DNA of 64,000 bases, from NCBI GenBank assembly GCA_022539475.1, contig VCMS01000264.1:1-64000 (forward strand), read 5' to 3'. The stretch is from Gracilaria domingensis (lineage: Eukaryota; Rhodophyta; Florideophyceae; Gracilariales; Gracilariaceae). The first letter of the stretch is position 1. Every line of letters begins with the position of its first letter. The position numbers and the translations under genes were made by a program. Below, piece after piece: positions 43,841 through 53,644 of the stretch. A model generated the notes under the pieces. The model was given only the letters and a program-made list of their open reading frames with translations, was not told where the DNA came from and did no database searches.

Positions 43841-43887
43841 ATAGCACGTGCGCGCACTACTCGCCGAGTAGTGCGCGCACGTGCTAT
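43841..43887. repeat. Perfect palindrome, 23-bp arms, 1-base spacer
   Basis: GC-rich, containing CACGTGCGCGCAC on both arms. It forms a twin-hairpin arrangement with 43792-43834. The 1.5 kb after it (43888-45388) is AT-rich with only short broken frames, including one of 66 codons at 43995-44195 without recognisable domain. Confidence 0.9.
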
Positions 43888-45388
43888 TGTACATCTAGCT
43901 ACATTGTTACCAGATTTAAAAAGTACTAACTTTAGTTACCGTTTTGAAGGGTAGTCCAAAATGAATTTTATATACAAGATTTGGCACAGCTTGTGTGAAT
44001 TTTTTTGAGCAGAAATCGATTAGTAATTACTCACCTGGATACATCATGGCACCATTGGAAAAGTTTTTAGCAGCATCAAACTGGGAAGAGCGGAAAACGG
44101 CAAAAACTTCAAATTACAGAGAAACACCTATTTTTGCGCCAATGAGTAGTCGTAAATTATTGTATTATTTTCGTAATCTGCTACATCTTTGGTAAAAGAG
44201 ACGCAGAAAAATTACAGTTGCAAAGTGTGTGCAGACAAGATTGGCGCATACATTGCGTTCGATGTTGAGAATTCTGAAAATATCAATGACACTCTTTCAC
44301 GAAAATTAGAACCTTTTTTTATTGAAGGGTATCGTTTTTAGGTCGCCAGAAAAGAATATCTTGCTAGGCGATAGGAGCTCTAAGTAGAGTACTCGGTTTT
44401 AAGTGTGAAGTAAACATCAAAATAACAAAACTATGTTGTGCTCAACATCTCTATATAGCAACAAAATTGCTATATAACGTAGCGTACCCTTGGTAGAATG
44501 GCTTTTTTTTTTTGTTAACATTAAGTTTTTTTAAGATACTTTAAAAAGTTTTGATAGGACTACAACAAATCTACAAATTTATCTATATGTCGGGTAAAAG
44601 ACACGTTTCTTCGTCGAGAACCAAGCAAACCGATAATGAATCCTCCCGGAAATCCACACTTTCCCGTTGATCTATGCCGATTTAGCCAATTCGAAGGGCA
44701 ACGTTCGTTTGTTCGTCAATAAGGCCTTGTGCACTGTCAGGAGTTTATACCCTACAACGCATACAACTGTACGTGTGCTGTGGTTCTGTAATTAAAGTTG
44801 ATCAGAAATGTCCGACAGTGCACTTTTGCCTCATTTGCTATTTTCCGCTCTTCCCTGCGGTACCGTCGTACATTGTTTGAGTTATGGTTACCCCTGGGTA
44901 TGGAATTTCCAGGAACCGCAGAAGTAGATTTGTTTGAGCAATTGTTTTAGCGATCAGGCGTGAGATGCTCTGTACCTCTTTGACGACTTAGGCCCAGAGT
45001 TTATAAATGTGGTATGCAGACAGAGCAGGAGCGTGAACAGTGGCTTCGCAAAGCTCTAGTCGACGAGGAAGGGAATGTTGGCGCAGCCACAAGAACAGAG
45101 AAGAATGCGGTTGCCTCCTCTGCTTTTTCTTCTTTCTTCGGACAAGGGCCAGAGGCCCTTTCGCTTACTACACGCAAAGTTCGTTCTTGTCGCCTCCGGG
45201 TCTCCTCGTGAGCTCCCTCGGGGCGCGAGCTGCGCTGATCTGGCCTCAGAAGAGCGAGTAGCCCGCGTGTTCAGATAGGACAACAACAACAAACTTGCAT
45301 GCATGTATTGATGTTTTGTCTATAACTGCGTCGTGAGTATCGGCCGCAGTGTCCTCGAGATTCTATTCCGTCGTCATTCGCGATCCGT

Positions 45389-46729
45389 TTATTCACAGGC
45401 GGTACGAGCTGCATTGGCACGCAGCACTTGGTGATGGCCTGCTTCACCAGTCGAAATGGGGCACCGCGTGCAGGGTTGCAATCCAGTAACGTTTTTGAAA
45501 GAATCCTCGAAGCATGTTCGACAACGTCCTTGAAAATGTGAGTAATACTCTCCAATGGCACAGGTGGAAACGCACTCATCAACGGTTTTGTCATACGCTT
45601 CCCCAAAAGGACAGTAGAAACATTCACCCGAACCAGGTCGAGCAAATGTGCTCTCCGGGCAGTTAAAACACAATTGGCTCTCCCCCATGTCGCCGCCAGG
45701 CCCGTACATATTCACTGGGCATGGTTTGCACTCCAAACCATCCCGGTCGTAAAAGTGTCCAACTGCGCAACGTTGACACCCTCCATCTTGGGTTAGCACC
45801 ATTCCAGTTGGGCATGTTTCACATGTGGATGCTCCAACTGTGGAGAACTCATTATCGGCACATCTGTGACAGCTCCCCAACAAATTTTCGCATCTTGAGA
45901 ACGTATTCACTGCACACTCATCGCAAATGAGCGAAGTGCTGTTGTAAAACGTCCCGGCCGGGCATCTTCCACAGCTCCCATCACTCATCAATGCCGTATT
46001 ATTTGTACAATCCGCTGTCTCACATGTACCGTCAGGCGACGGAAATTGCCCCCCTGCACAGAGAGCACCGCATGCGGAAGCGCCGACCGAAGATACTAGT
46101 CCTGTCGGGCATGACATACATTCACCCTGCCCCGCGGTAGGTTTGAAACTGCCGGAAGCGCAGGGCACACAATTACCCAGATAGTACATGTCGAATTTGT
46201 ATCCAGGGGGACAAAGACCGCATCGAGTTTCACGATCAAGTGGTATAGTTCCTTGCTCACATGCAATGCACGAAGTAGCCCCCCTACTGGAAGACTCATT
46301 AGCTGGGCATTCGAGACAGCCAACCTGACCCTCCAACGGTTGATAGTATCCAGGGGAGCATGCGACGCAGCCGGTTGGAAAACGTCCACGATAATCTCCA
46401 ACTTGATATCCAGTTCCTCGTGGGCAAGGTTCGCAGCGATTCTCCGTAAGGTTGAACCGTGAACCTGGTGCACAGCTGCATTGATTATTGACTGCTATTT
46501 GAAAATCACCACAAGGAATGCATGATGTTGAACCTTCCGAGGAAGTGTGGTTTGCTGGGCAGGGTACGCAATTAGATTGATCTGAAAACGTTTGGAAAGT
46601 GGCCGGGGGACAGGGAACGCAAGAATCGCCCCGTGCGAAGGAACCTGGCTCGCATGCCACTGACAAAATGGGCTTTAACAGCAGCAGCAGAAGGAAGGAG
46701 AGGAATGATGCACTGTTTGTTTCGAACAT
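45389..46729 (-). CDS. Secreted cysteine-rich repeat protein (GCC2/GCC3, ephrin-receptor-like), 446 aa
   Basis: Begins with a signal peptide (residues about 1-25, FLSFLLLLLLKPILSVA) with likely cleavage before CEPG. The rest is an array of about 12-14 modules of roughly 35-45 residues with the pattern C-x2-C-P..G-x-F/Y....C, as in GCC2/GCC3 and TNFR-like or ephrin-receptor-like Cys repeats. I count 51 Cys in 446 residues (11 percent), nearly all in C-x2-C pairs. Several N-glycosylation sequons (NHT, NES, NST, NVT). No transmembrane segment or GPI-type tail, so probably secreted or wall-associated. No enzyme domain. It faces the shorter paralogue at 47815 head to head across 1.1 kb. Function unknown; ligand binding or adhesion would fit the fold. 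Confidence 0.85.
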   Translation of the reverse strand: MFETNSASFLSFLLLLLLKPILSVACEPGSFARGDSCVPCPPATFQTFSDQSNCVPCPANHTSSEGSTSCIPCGDFQIAVNNQCSCAPGSRFNLTENRCEPCPRGTGYQVGDYRGRFPTGCVACSPGYYQPLEGQVGCLECPANESSSRGATSCIACEQGTIPLDRETRCGLCPPGYKFDMYYLGNCVPCASGSFKPTAGQGECMSCPTGLVSSVGASACGALCAGGQFPSPDGTCETADCTNNTALMSDGSCGRCPAGTFYNSTSLICDECAVNTFSRCENLLGSCHRCADNEFSTVGASTCETCPTGMVLTQDGGCQRCAVGHFYDRDGLECKPCPVNMYGPGGDMGESQLCFNCPESTFARPGSGECFYCPFGEAYDKTVDECVSTCAIGEYYSHFQGRCRTCFEDSFKNVTGLQPCTRCPISTGEAGHHQVLRANAARTACE

Positions 46730-47495
46730 GGTTTTATGACAATTTAATGTGCTTCGTTAAAACTTGGGCTGTCTGAACATGGGTAAAGTTGTACTCTGCG
46801 AAGGTTTCTGTATATGCCATTGCAATACGCTGCCTCTCGGATGATGGCGACTTGAAGAGGGCTCTGGACAACATGATGCGTTGTATACATCCTTCCGAGC
46901 AGAATACCACAGTGCACATGAAAACTGTCAACGCTCGGCGTCACAGGCCTTCATTCCTGACTCAGTTGACTTGCCGTATGGGGCTACATGCGCAACGTCG
47001 AACCTACCTGCCACGGATAATGCAGAGCCGATCTTGACGATCAGAACCCGCTTTGAGCAATCGCAACGATGCAATGCTTTGCTGGAGATTGTGACAAGGA
47101 ACAAAGCCTAAACTCAGGAATGATTGAAATGCGAAGGATCTTTCGCTAGACTTTTAGCTTACACGCTGTACGTTGGACGTAGGAAAGTTAGCAGGATCCC
47201 TCTCGGCGACGCATGTGCCCGGTATTGAGGACTTGCGTACAGTACTGGGTCTAGCGGGAGGAGATGCAGGCTACTTTCGTATCTAGTATTCTAGACGAAA
47301 TTGTAAAGAGCAGACTTCTGCTATTTGAAACGGGTCGTCCCCTATGACCTCGCCTTTTACCACTACGTGTACTTCATCCATGAAGTCTTATTTGAAGTCA
47401 AAGGCATATACTGTATGTACGACCCCTGAATTTACGTAGTCGTCTCAGAAAATCTCCTAGTCTTCTCAAAAGTGTAAAATGAATGGAATGTATTG

Positions 47496-47592
47496 CCAAC
47501 CAGGACAAATACTGCAGCACCCCTTGACATTCTGCCGATCGAGCTCAATCACATTGTGATTGAGTTTCATCGACAGTTTTTGTCCTGGCTGG
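47496..47592. repeat. Long imperfect hairpin in divergent intergenic region
   Basis: Outer arms 47496-47509 and 47579-47592 pair with one mismatch (CCAGGACAAA against TTTGTCCTGG); the centre 47544-47564 is a perfect 10-bp palindrome with one spacer base. It lies between the two cysteine-rich genes, about 220 bases before the 47815 start. The rest of 46730-47814 shows no gene and must hold both promoters. Confidence 0.75.
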
Positions 47593-47814
47593 AAATATAC
47601 TCGCTCGCAACGTGATGTGCTCCCTCCATCACCCGTATACGAAATTTGCTGAAACAGGACTTCCTGTGTATTGCAGTAGCCACCACTCCTTTTACTTGTG
47701 GGCTAATTCACCTTGTCTGTTTGGCGTTCAAAACAGAAGAGGTCAATGTCTCCCTTTCTGTTTTGGACGTGCCACCTTCTTCTCATCTCGATATCTCCTC
47801 CATCAAGAACATAA

Positions 47815-48741
47815 ATGACCTGGCATCGAACCATCGTAGCGTTTCTCATCCTCCTGATATCACACGGGTCGAACGCCTCATGCCCATCCGGGAGCTTCCT
47901 GAATTCAGCTGGAACGTGTCATTTATGCCCAAAAGGATTTGCCCAACCACTGACTGGACAGACAGGATGTGATCAATGCCCCTCTACCTCTTTCACCCCT
48001 GCTGAAGGGGCAATCAATTGTTCTCCGTGTGGGGAGAACAAAATCGCTACACCAACTCTGGACGGCTGCGAATGTCGACCCGGTTACATTTACGGTGAAG
48101 CAGATACTGACGGGATCTCTCGCTGTGAAGCATGTCCTCCAGGAACTGTTAATCAACGAATTGGAGGAATTTTTCCGTTCAACATTTGTACTCCCTGTCT
48201 TGCCAACACCTTCACCCAAGAACCTGGACAAACAGTATGTCAACCGTGCCCGGAAGGACAGGTGTCCCCGCTTGGATCTAGCTCCTGTTTTGCCTGCGAG
48301 AAAGGCGAAGAAGTAGTAAACGGGGAATGTACTCTATGTGAGGAAGGATTTACATACGACTCTTCCGAGGGTAAGTGCAAATCGTGCGAACCTGGATTCT
48401 TCAAACCTGTCCCTGGGAATTATCCCTGCATTCCCTGCCCATTCTCAATGTCTTCTAATGGATCAGCAGCTGAGTGCTTCGCACCATGTATAGCTGGGAC
48501 AGCTCTAATGAATGACGGGAGCTGTCAGACTTGCACACCTGGGCATTTCTATGACACTTCTGAAAGACGATGCAAGCCATGTTTCATAGATTACTTCATG
48601 CCCCATCCCAACGTAAGGCCTGGGTGCTATCGTTGCGCGGGAGACAGTCACTCTCCCCCGGGAGCGACCAGTTGTACTTGTCGGGGAGAGCATTTCAATA
48701 ACAGATGCTTTGTATGCGATTCACTGCCAGATAGGTATTGA
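47815..48741 (+). CDS. Secreted cysteine-rich repeat protein, paralogue, 308 aa
   Basis: Signal peptide at residues about 1-22 (TIVAFLILLISHGSNA) with cleavage before SCPSG. Then about nine Cys modules of the same type as in the neighbour: 35 Cys in 308 residues. Shared order of modules with the 446-aa protein: CPPGT with the RxGxFP-like segment, GFFKPVPG against GSFKPTAG, ALMNDGSC against ALMSDGSC, then PGHFYD and HRCADN/YRCAGD. So the two are paralogues arranged as an inverted pair, this one lacking the last modules. No membrane anchor. Likely extracellular; role unknown. No intron is needed to read it. Confidence 0.85.
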   Translation: MTWHRTIVAFLILLISHGSNASCPSGSFLNSAGTCHLCPKGFAQPLTGQTGCDQCPSTSFTPAEGAINCSPCGENKIATPTLDGCECRPGYIYGEADTDGISRCEACPPGTVNQRIGGIFPFNICTPCLANTFTQEPGQTVCQPCPEGQVSPLGSSSCFACEKGEEVVNGECTLCEEGFTYDSSEGKCKSCEPGFFKPVPGNYPCIPCPFSMSSNGSAAECFAPCIAGTALMNDGSCQTCTPGHFYDTSERRCKPCFIDYFMPHPNVRPGCYRCAGDSHSPPGATSCTCRGEHFNNRCFVCDSLPDRY

Positions 48742-49076
48742 CGAAATTCCTCTTTTGCAAAGCAAAGAGCGTATAACGGAAGCGCTTTGTCAACTTTTGT
48801 CCTACAACAAACGTAGAAGTCGAGATGTCGTCCATCACCGTTTTCTTGTGAAGTGAATAATTAGGTAAAGTAATTAAGCGTCATTCTGTGTTTGCAGCTA
48901 TGTACTTGGAGTTTGTATACGCTTATTTTCTACAATGTTTTTCAGATTGTTTTGGATCACGAAATCCAAAAAAAAATTAAGCAGCAACACGTGGCGCCAC
49001 GTAGAGCTGACTCAGCACTTACTTAGTTTGGTACACTATTTATCGTAAGGGTTTTTGGAGCTGGGAAACCTATATT

Positions 49077-49147
49077 AATGTGGGCCACATTATAACGTGT
49101 ACCACATTAAATACGGTTCAAAATCATTTAGTGTGGCCCACATTTTA
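49077..49147. repeat. Short inverted repeat AATGTGGGCCACA
   Basis: AATGTGGGCCACA near 49077 and its inverted copy TGTGGCCCACATT near 49134-49146, about 45 bases apart. A palindrome-rich spot in otherwise geneless AT-rich DNA (48742-49242). Confidence 0.6.
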
Positions 49148-49242
49148 TATGTCAGGCTTGGTTAGTGTTGGTATTTGTAGGTTCATTATGTTAAAAACAT
49201 TTTATCTTTACACATGGTTAAGATTACTTTCTGTGTATAAAG

Positions 49243-50189
49243 CAGGGGCGTATTTGTCACTGACTAAATTGTAATTTCCTTTTTACTTAGTCATTAGTCA
49301 CAAAGAAAATCATGTAGTCAGTCATGTTAGTCATAGAAAGCTTTGAAATGGTTTTTAGCTCACTTTTCTCAACTTTAGACTCAATTGCGTCCACCAGAGC
49401 AACTCCGGTGCGTTCAGCAAGATACAGAAGTCTAATAATCTGCCCACGTTTTTCTTTTTACGCTCACTTGTAGCAAAAAATCGATATAAATTTAAAACTT
49501 TCAAAGATCTTTGAAAATCTTTGAGCATATTTTCGTAAAGAAGAGCATGTCTATCAGGCCCGTATTTGTGACTAGATTTTCGAATAAGTCCAAAAGTCAA
49601 AGTCACTCAAACAAATCCGTAGTCAGTCACATTTAGTCACAATTTTCTTGGTTCTTTCTCTAAGCGCGTTTGCTTAGAAATTAAATTGCGCTGCCCTTAG
49701 TCAGAGATATATAAGTATATATGTCAATTTGCTTAGGCTCTAACAAGGTATATTCATTCTAAAGAATGTTGATAACTATGTTTACTATTTATAGTCAAAA
49801 ATAAACTTAAGACTTAATTTGAAAACCATTTAGGCTATTATATTACACACGTGTAGGAAAGTTTGTGGTTATGAATGTGACACGTATGGTAGTGGCCACT
49901 TGTACTGTAAATAGCTAAATGTGAGTAGAATTTTATTGCATTTGCTAGTCAGTCAGTCACTAGTCACTTATTTTTCTATCCAGTCAGTCACAAATACGGG
50001 CCTGATGTCTATCTTCTAATTTCTGCAAATATGCTCGTAATTCAGTATCATGGAATACTTCGGCGTTTACTACATTGTAAAGGACTTGAGCTTTGCTATG
50101 ACTAAAATGACCAAGTAATTTTTACAGTCGTAGTCAGTCATTAGTCACTCATTTTTTCGCGTAGCCAGTCAGTCACAAATACGGCCCTG
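49243..50189. mobile_element. Outer hAT-like element with small ORF, host of a nested MITE
   Basis: Ends CAGGGGCGTATTTGTCACTGACT (49243) and the inverted AGTCACAAATACGGCCCTG (to 50189). CAGGG ends and GTCA-rich subterminal repeats are typical of hAT elements. Flanks do not give an 8-bp TSD, so this copy is old or its edges are chimeric. With the nested MITE removed it is 489 bp. On the minus strand, 50127-50005 plus 49554-49355 read as one frame of about 105 codons (KAQVLYNVVNAEVFHDTEL..RHALLYENMLKDFQ), possibly a transposase remnant or a captured exon. Confidence 0.6.
49555..50004. mobile_element. hAT MITE (450 bp), nested
   Basis: Terminal inverted repeats CAGGCCCGTATTTGTGACT at both ends and a perfect 8-bp TSD ATGTCTAT (49547-49554 and 50005-50012). 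Internal AGTCAGTCAC repeats. No ORF of its own. Eight-base TSDs and CAGG-type ends identify the hAT superfamily. The clean TSD shows a relatively recent insertion. Confidence 0.9.
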
Positions 50190-50241
50190 CACGACACATT
50201 CTTTGTAACCGAAGCATATTCTGGATTAAAATGAAAAAGCA

Positions 50242-50700
50242 TTACTTCCTTTTCTTACCCCGCTTCTTTTGGCCGAAAACTTGAATCCAATAGATCCCTT
50301 TACGTTTACTTTGAACCGCATCAATTCCAATATCTTCAGCCCTGGGGTTAAGAATATGTTTCCCATGACCCTTACTCTTCATCCAATCTTTCATAACCTC
50401 GTCACAAGTGTCTTGATTTCTAGCAAGATTCTCTCCTGCCCAAGCATAATCATAACCAACAGCATTTAATCTATCACCAAGAGAAGACCTATAGGAATGA
50501 GTAATTTTCTTTCCTCTCGCAGCCAAAGACCTGTTGTACCTTCTCGCGCACTTGCAAAGTGATTTGTTTAGCTTAAGAGTGTTAAGATTTCTCTTTTTTC
50601 TCGCTTCATTCGTCATATCCAGAATGATTTCAATTCGTGACATTCGTGAGCTGCCAACACGTCTTTCTTGCCTTTTATGTTTATTGCTAGCCATGTTCAT
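50242..50700 (-). CDS. CAP/SCP-domain protein without signal peptide, 152 aa
   Basis: The domain spans residues about 22-143. Motifs: HSY with His68, AGENLA with Glu90, DWMKSKGHGKHILNP (residues 105-119, His112) and YWIQVFG (137-143), which are the CAP cavity residues and signature; the short form resembles the bacterial-type SCP domain. The N-terminus MNMASNKHKRQERR and the tail GQKKRGKKRK are strongly basic. CAP proteins are normally secreted; no signal peptide is visible here, so either the true start lies upstream across an intron (a YAG-like site precedes the ATG) or the protein is intracellular, perhaps nuclear. Single exon as read. No operon-like neighbours. Confidence 0.8.
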   Translation of the reverse strand: MNMASNKHKRQERRVGSSRMSRIEIILDMTNEARKKRNLNTLKLNKSLCKCARRYNRSLAARGKKITHSYRSSLGDRLNAVGYDYAWAGENLARNQDTCDEVMKDWMKSKGHGKHILNPRAEDIGIDAVQSKRKGIYWIQVFGQKKRGKKRK

Positions 50701-51303
50701 CAGGCTGGTAAGCAGATTCCTCTACCGGCTCGAAAGAGATGGTTTTGAAGAGCATGTTGTTTTATATCGATTGGTTCGCATATGAACTGACATGTGTTGG
50801 AGTATAGCTGGCTTCAAAAAGGTTGGAGGATAGTTACCCCCCCTTCCCCCGGCAGATCTGTATTCGTTGCGCAGTTCTGCTCATAGTACTTGCTTCCAGA
50901 CGGCAGGAAGCATGCCACTTTAAATTATGCTTTAAATGTATGCTCCTTTGACCTAGCTCCAGATGTTTGCTGGGGATGAAAACAGCAAAATGCGCTTTGG
51001 AACGCTGCGGAGAGCTTCACGTATCACAATTCATCATGGAACACCACTTGTTGCTATCCGCAATACAATGGTGCTCGCAAGTCGTTTGTCCATTCCGGCC
51101 AAACAACTGAAACACGCCAAGGCGCACAATTCGGGCAGTTGCCGTCTCGCAGTCGAAGAGTTTGCATTATGTGACTTTGTTTGCAACGCAAAATGGTCCG
51201 AGAAGCACTTCATCCGTCAAATGAGACATGACTGAAGACACGAGGGGCGCAGTGTGTTGGGTAAATCAATGTCGAGTCATAATCTAGACAGATGAAGGTT
51301 ATA

Positions 51304-51348
51304 ACAGAAATAAACAAAACAAATATTATTTGTTTTGTTTATTTCTGT
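51304..51348. repeat. Perfect palindrome, 22-bp arms, 1-base spacer
   Basis: AT-rich (ACAGAAATAAACAAAAC arm). Same architecture as the pair at 43792-43887. The surrounding 50701-52302 holds no gene I can support; a 90-codon plus frame at 50963-51235 is unrecognised. Confidence 0.9.
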
Positions 51349-52302
51349 CGCAAGAATGGCGGCTTTTGTGTGTCTGTTGAAATGAGAAAGAACTGCAATT
51401 CATGAGCAAAAATGCGGTTCAAGGTCAGGATTTATCGATTATCGCTTTCCTCATCATCATAAAATAACATGATTTCAACGTTTTTATCGGGCGTGCGTTC
51501 ATCCGATAGGCAAGATATTGCATCGCTTCTCTCCGATGCTCAATCGATGCCTGGAGCGTGATGCCTGGAGCGTGAAAACTAGTGAACGTTTGGGGATGAA
51601 GGTCGACAAGAGGGTGTACACGTAGTGGCTGATGAGCGTTTCGGCGGGAAGCGTAGCTGCGCGAATGAATATGAAGAGCGCTTTGCATGGCGCGGCTGCT
51701 GCATGATGCAAGAGGTGCGCAATCAGTTTGGTGCAAGGTTTATATTCTACGACTGGCAGTTACAATTCTACGCCGCCAAAACGACGTTGCGTGCGCTCTA
51801 TGTGGATAGTGTTGTACCTTCGCGCGGCGCGCGCAAGAAGCGCGCGCGCTTTCATTTGCTGCGTGACGTTTGATACCGGCGCGTGCAACCAATGGAGTGA
51901 AACGATCGCAACCGATTAAAAGTTGATGTTTTCGCGATGCGAGCCGTACGTTGCGCGCGGCGGCGATCGGCCAACGCACGCGACAGGGTTATTCATTTCG
52001 GTATTGATTATAGCGTGCAGTGAGAGCACAGCACGGGTGGCGCAGGCGGCGACTGGGCTTCTCAGCCGACCAGTGGGCGCGCGAAGGGCACAACGTTGAG
52101 CCGTGCTGTGTTGAATACAGCGTACCCTTGGTATGTTTATCGACAGCGTTATTGCATACCAAGCGCGGTGAAGGCTATAAAACAAGCGAAAGCGGCGAAA
52201 GCGGTGTCCCATCAGCACCTGGTGGCTACCCAAACGAAACCTAAGCGGAAAACTTGTGATGCATGCGTGCTCGACTGGGACGACGTTCACCCGGCCCCGG
52301 CA

Positions 52303-52973
52303 CTATGTTTTCCGCATTGACGCGGGGCGAATGCGGGCGGGCTGGGGTGAAACATGCACTTCCCGGTACAGGTGTTTGTGGATGGTCATGCAGTGCTTGG
52401 TTAGATGCGACTTGGTCTTGAAGTGCAGCTGGCAGTACGTGCAGCCGAACGGGCGCTTCTGCTGGTGAACCATGCGGATGTGCCTCTGCAGCCCGTCGTT
52501 GTACGGGAAGTGAATGTTGCACTGATCGCATTTGGCCTTTTTCCGCCCCTGATGCACGGCACGGATCTGTAACCATATAAGCGCATGATTGGTCAGCATG
52601 ACTGTGCATGGTTGGGTGAAGCGAAAGGGCGGGAACGCCAACTTACGTGTTTGTTCTTGTTGGCATTGTTTGAAAAGGTGGCGTGGCACACATTGCACAG
52701 GTGCGTGGTCGGCTTCCGATGCGCCTTGCGCTCGTGATTGTGCAGCGCCGCCAGCGAGTCGAACTGCGCCACACAGGCGTCGACGCCGCACGTGTACTTG
52801 GCCAGCAGCGGCACGCGGAACGGGTGCGGCGGCGGCGCGCGGGGGCGGTTGGCGGCGTGCGCCGCGGCGGCAGCGGCGGAGGCGGCGGCCGCGGTCGGTT
52901 CGGAGACGGGCGATCCGTACGACGGGTTGAGCAAATCGCCGACGGCAATCTTGCGGAACGACGAGGAAGCCAT
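52303..52973 (-). CDS. C2H2 zinc-finger protein, two exons, 196 aa
   Basis: Exon 1 is 52973-52647 (109 codons), the intron 52646-52567 (80 bp, GTAAGT..TTACAG), exon 2 52566-52303 (87 codons plus stop). Splicing keeps phase 0 and joins the two halves of finger 2: C93, C96 and H109 in exon 1, H114 in exon 2. Fingers: C62-C67-H80-H85, C93-C96-H109-H114, C122-C125-H138-H143, C151-C154-H167-H172. The N-terminus has FRKIAVGDLLNPS then Ala- and Pro-rich spacers. The ATG at 52973 was chosen because the upstream in-frame codons are a poly-Pro translation of a G/C homopolymer. Probably a nuclear DNA-binding regulator; target unknown. Confidence 0.8.
52567..52646 (-). other. Spliceosomal intron, 80 bp
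   Basis: Donor GTAAGT, acceptor TTACAG preceded by a CTTATATGG stretch; removal completes a zinc finger. The only intron I can prove in the window. Confidence 0.85.
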
Positions 52974-53051
52974 GACGCGACGCGGATAGCAACTACACAG
53001 CACGCGGCGCGCTCGACGGCGCGATGCGGCGCGCTTAAAAGCAGCGGAAGA

Positions 53052-53075
53052 GGGGGGGGGGGGGGGGGGGGGGGG
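53052..53075 (+). repeat. G homopolymer, 24 bases
   Basis: An uninterrupted run of 24 G, about 80-100 bases upstream of the zinc-finger ATG at 52973 (C-run on its coding strand). Length in the read may vary by sequencing slippage. Confidence 0.9.
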
Positions 53076-53079
53076 TGGA

Positions 53080-53470
53080 GGGGGACGGCGCGCGGCGCTC
53101 AGCAAGTGGCGCGCTCCACGTATCGCCAGAGCGCCGCGGCGCTCGACGCGCGACGCGCGGCAGGCCGCGCAATCGCGCGATCGAGCGCGAGTCGCCGCGC
53201 GCGAGTCGGTTTAACGGCTCGGCATTCCTCTCCAACGCGCGCGCAGGACACGTCATGCGCGCCAAGCCGCGGCCGCCGTCCGTCGCCGTCCGCCGCCGTC
53301 CGCCGCCTTTGCTCGACGCACGTGGCGGCGCGGAGAGCGGCGCGCGCCGCCGCTGTTTGCGCGCCAAGTCGCCCCACGTGCACACGTTGCGCACTCGCCG
53401 CCGCGGCGCGCTGCGCGCCATTCCTCTTTCCCATGACGTTTTCGCGCCAACCGCCGCCCACGTGGCTTTT
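53080..53470. other. CpG-dense region upstream of zinc-finger gene
   Basis: Extremely GC- and CpG-rich, unlike the AT-rich flanks. The long open frames on both strands here are by-products of base composition. It may be a promoter island for the 52973 gene. From 53470 to 53644 only a minus-strand TATAAA-like site (about 53490) is notable. Confidence 0.45.
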
Positions 53471-53644
53471 GGAAACAGATACGTGGCGTTCGCTCTTTAT
53501 AGAAAGCGGCTATATTTAATAATGTCCAACTTGCAGACTTCTGCACAATCTATCAAATGCCCCCCCGTCCGTCCACGTACATACCTTCCTCTCGACCAAA
53601 CGCGCCCCTCCGCGATCGGCGCCTGATCCCCTTCCTTTAATCCC

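Noticed and set aside
50963-51235. 90-codon plus ORF
   Set aside because: No domain, no conserved neighbour, ordinary length for chance in this composition.
52683-53519. 278-codon plus-strand ORF and overlapping frames
   Set aside because: Arg/Ala-rich translation of CpG-dense DNA opposite the zinc-finger exon and through the G run; no domain.
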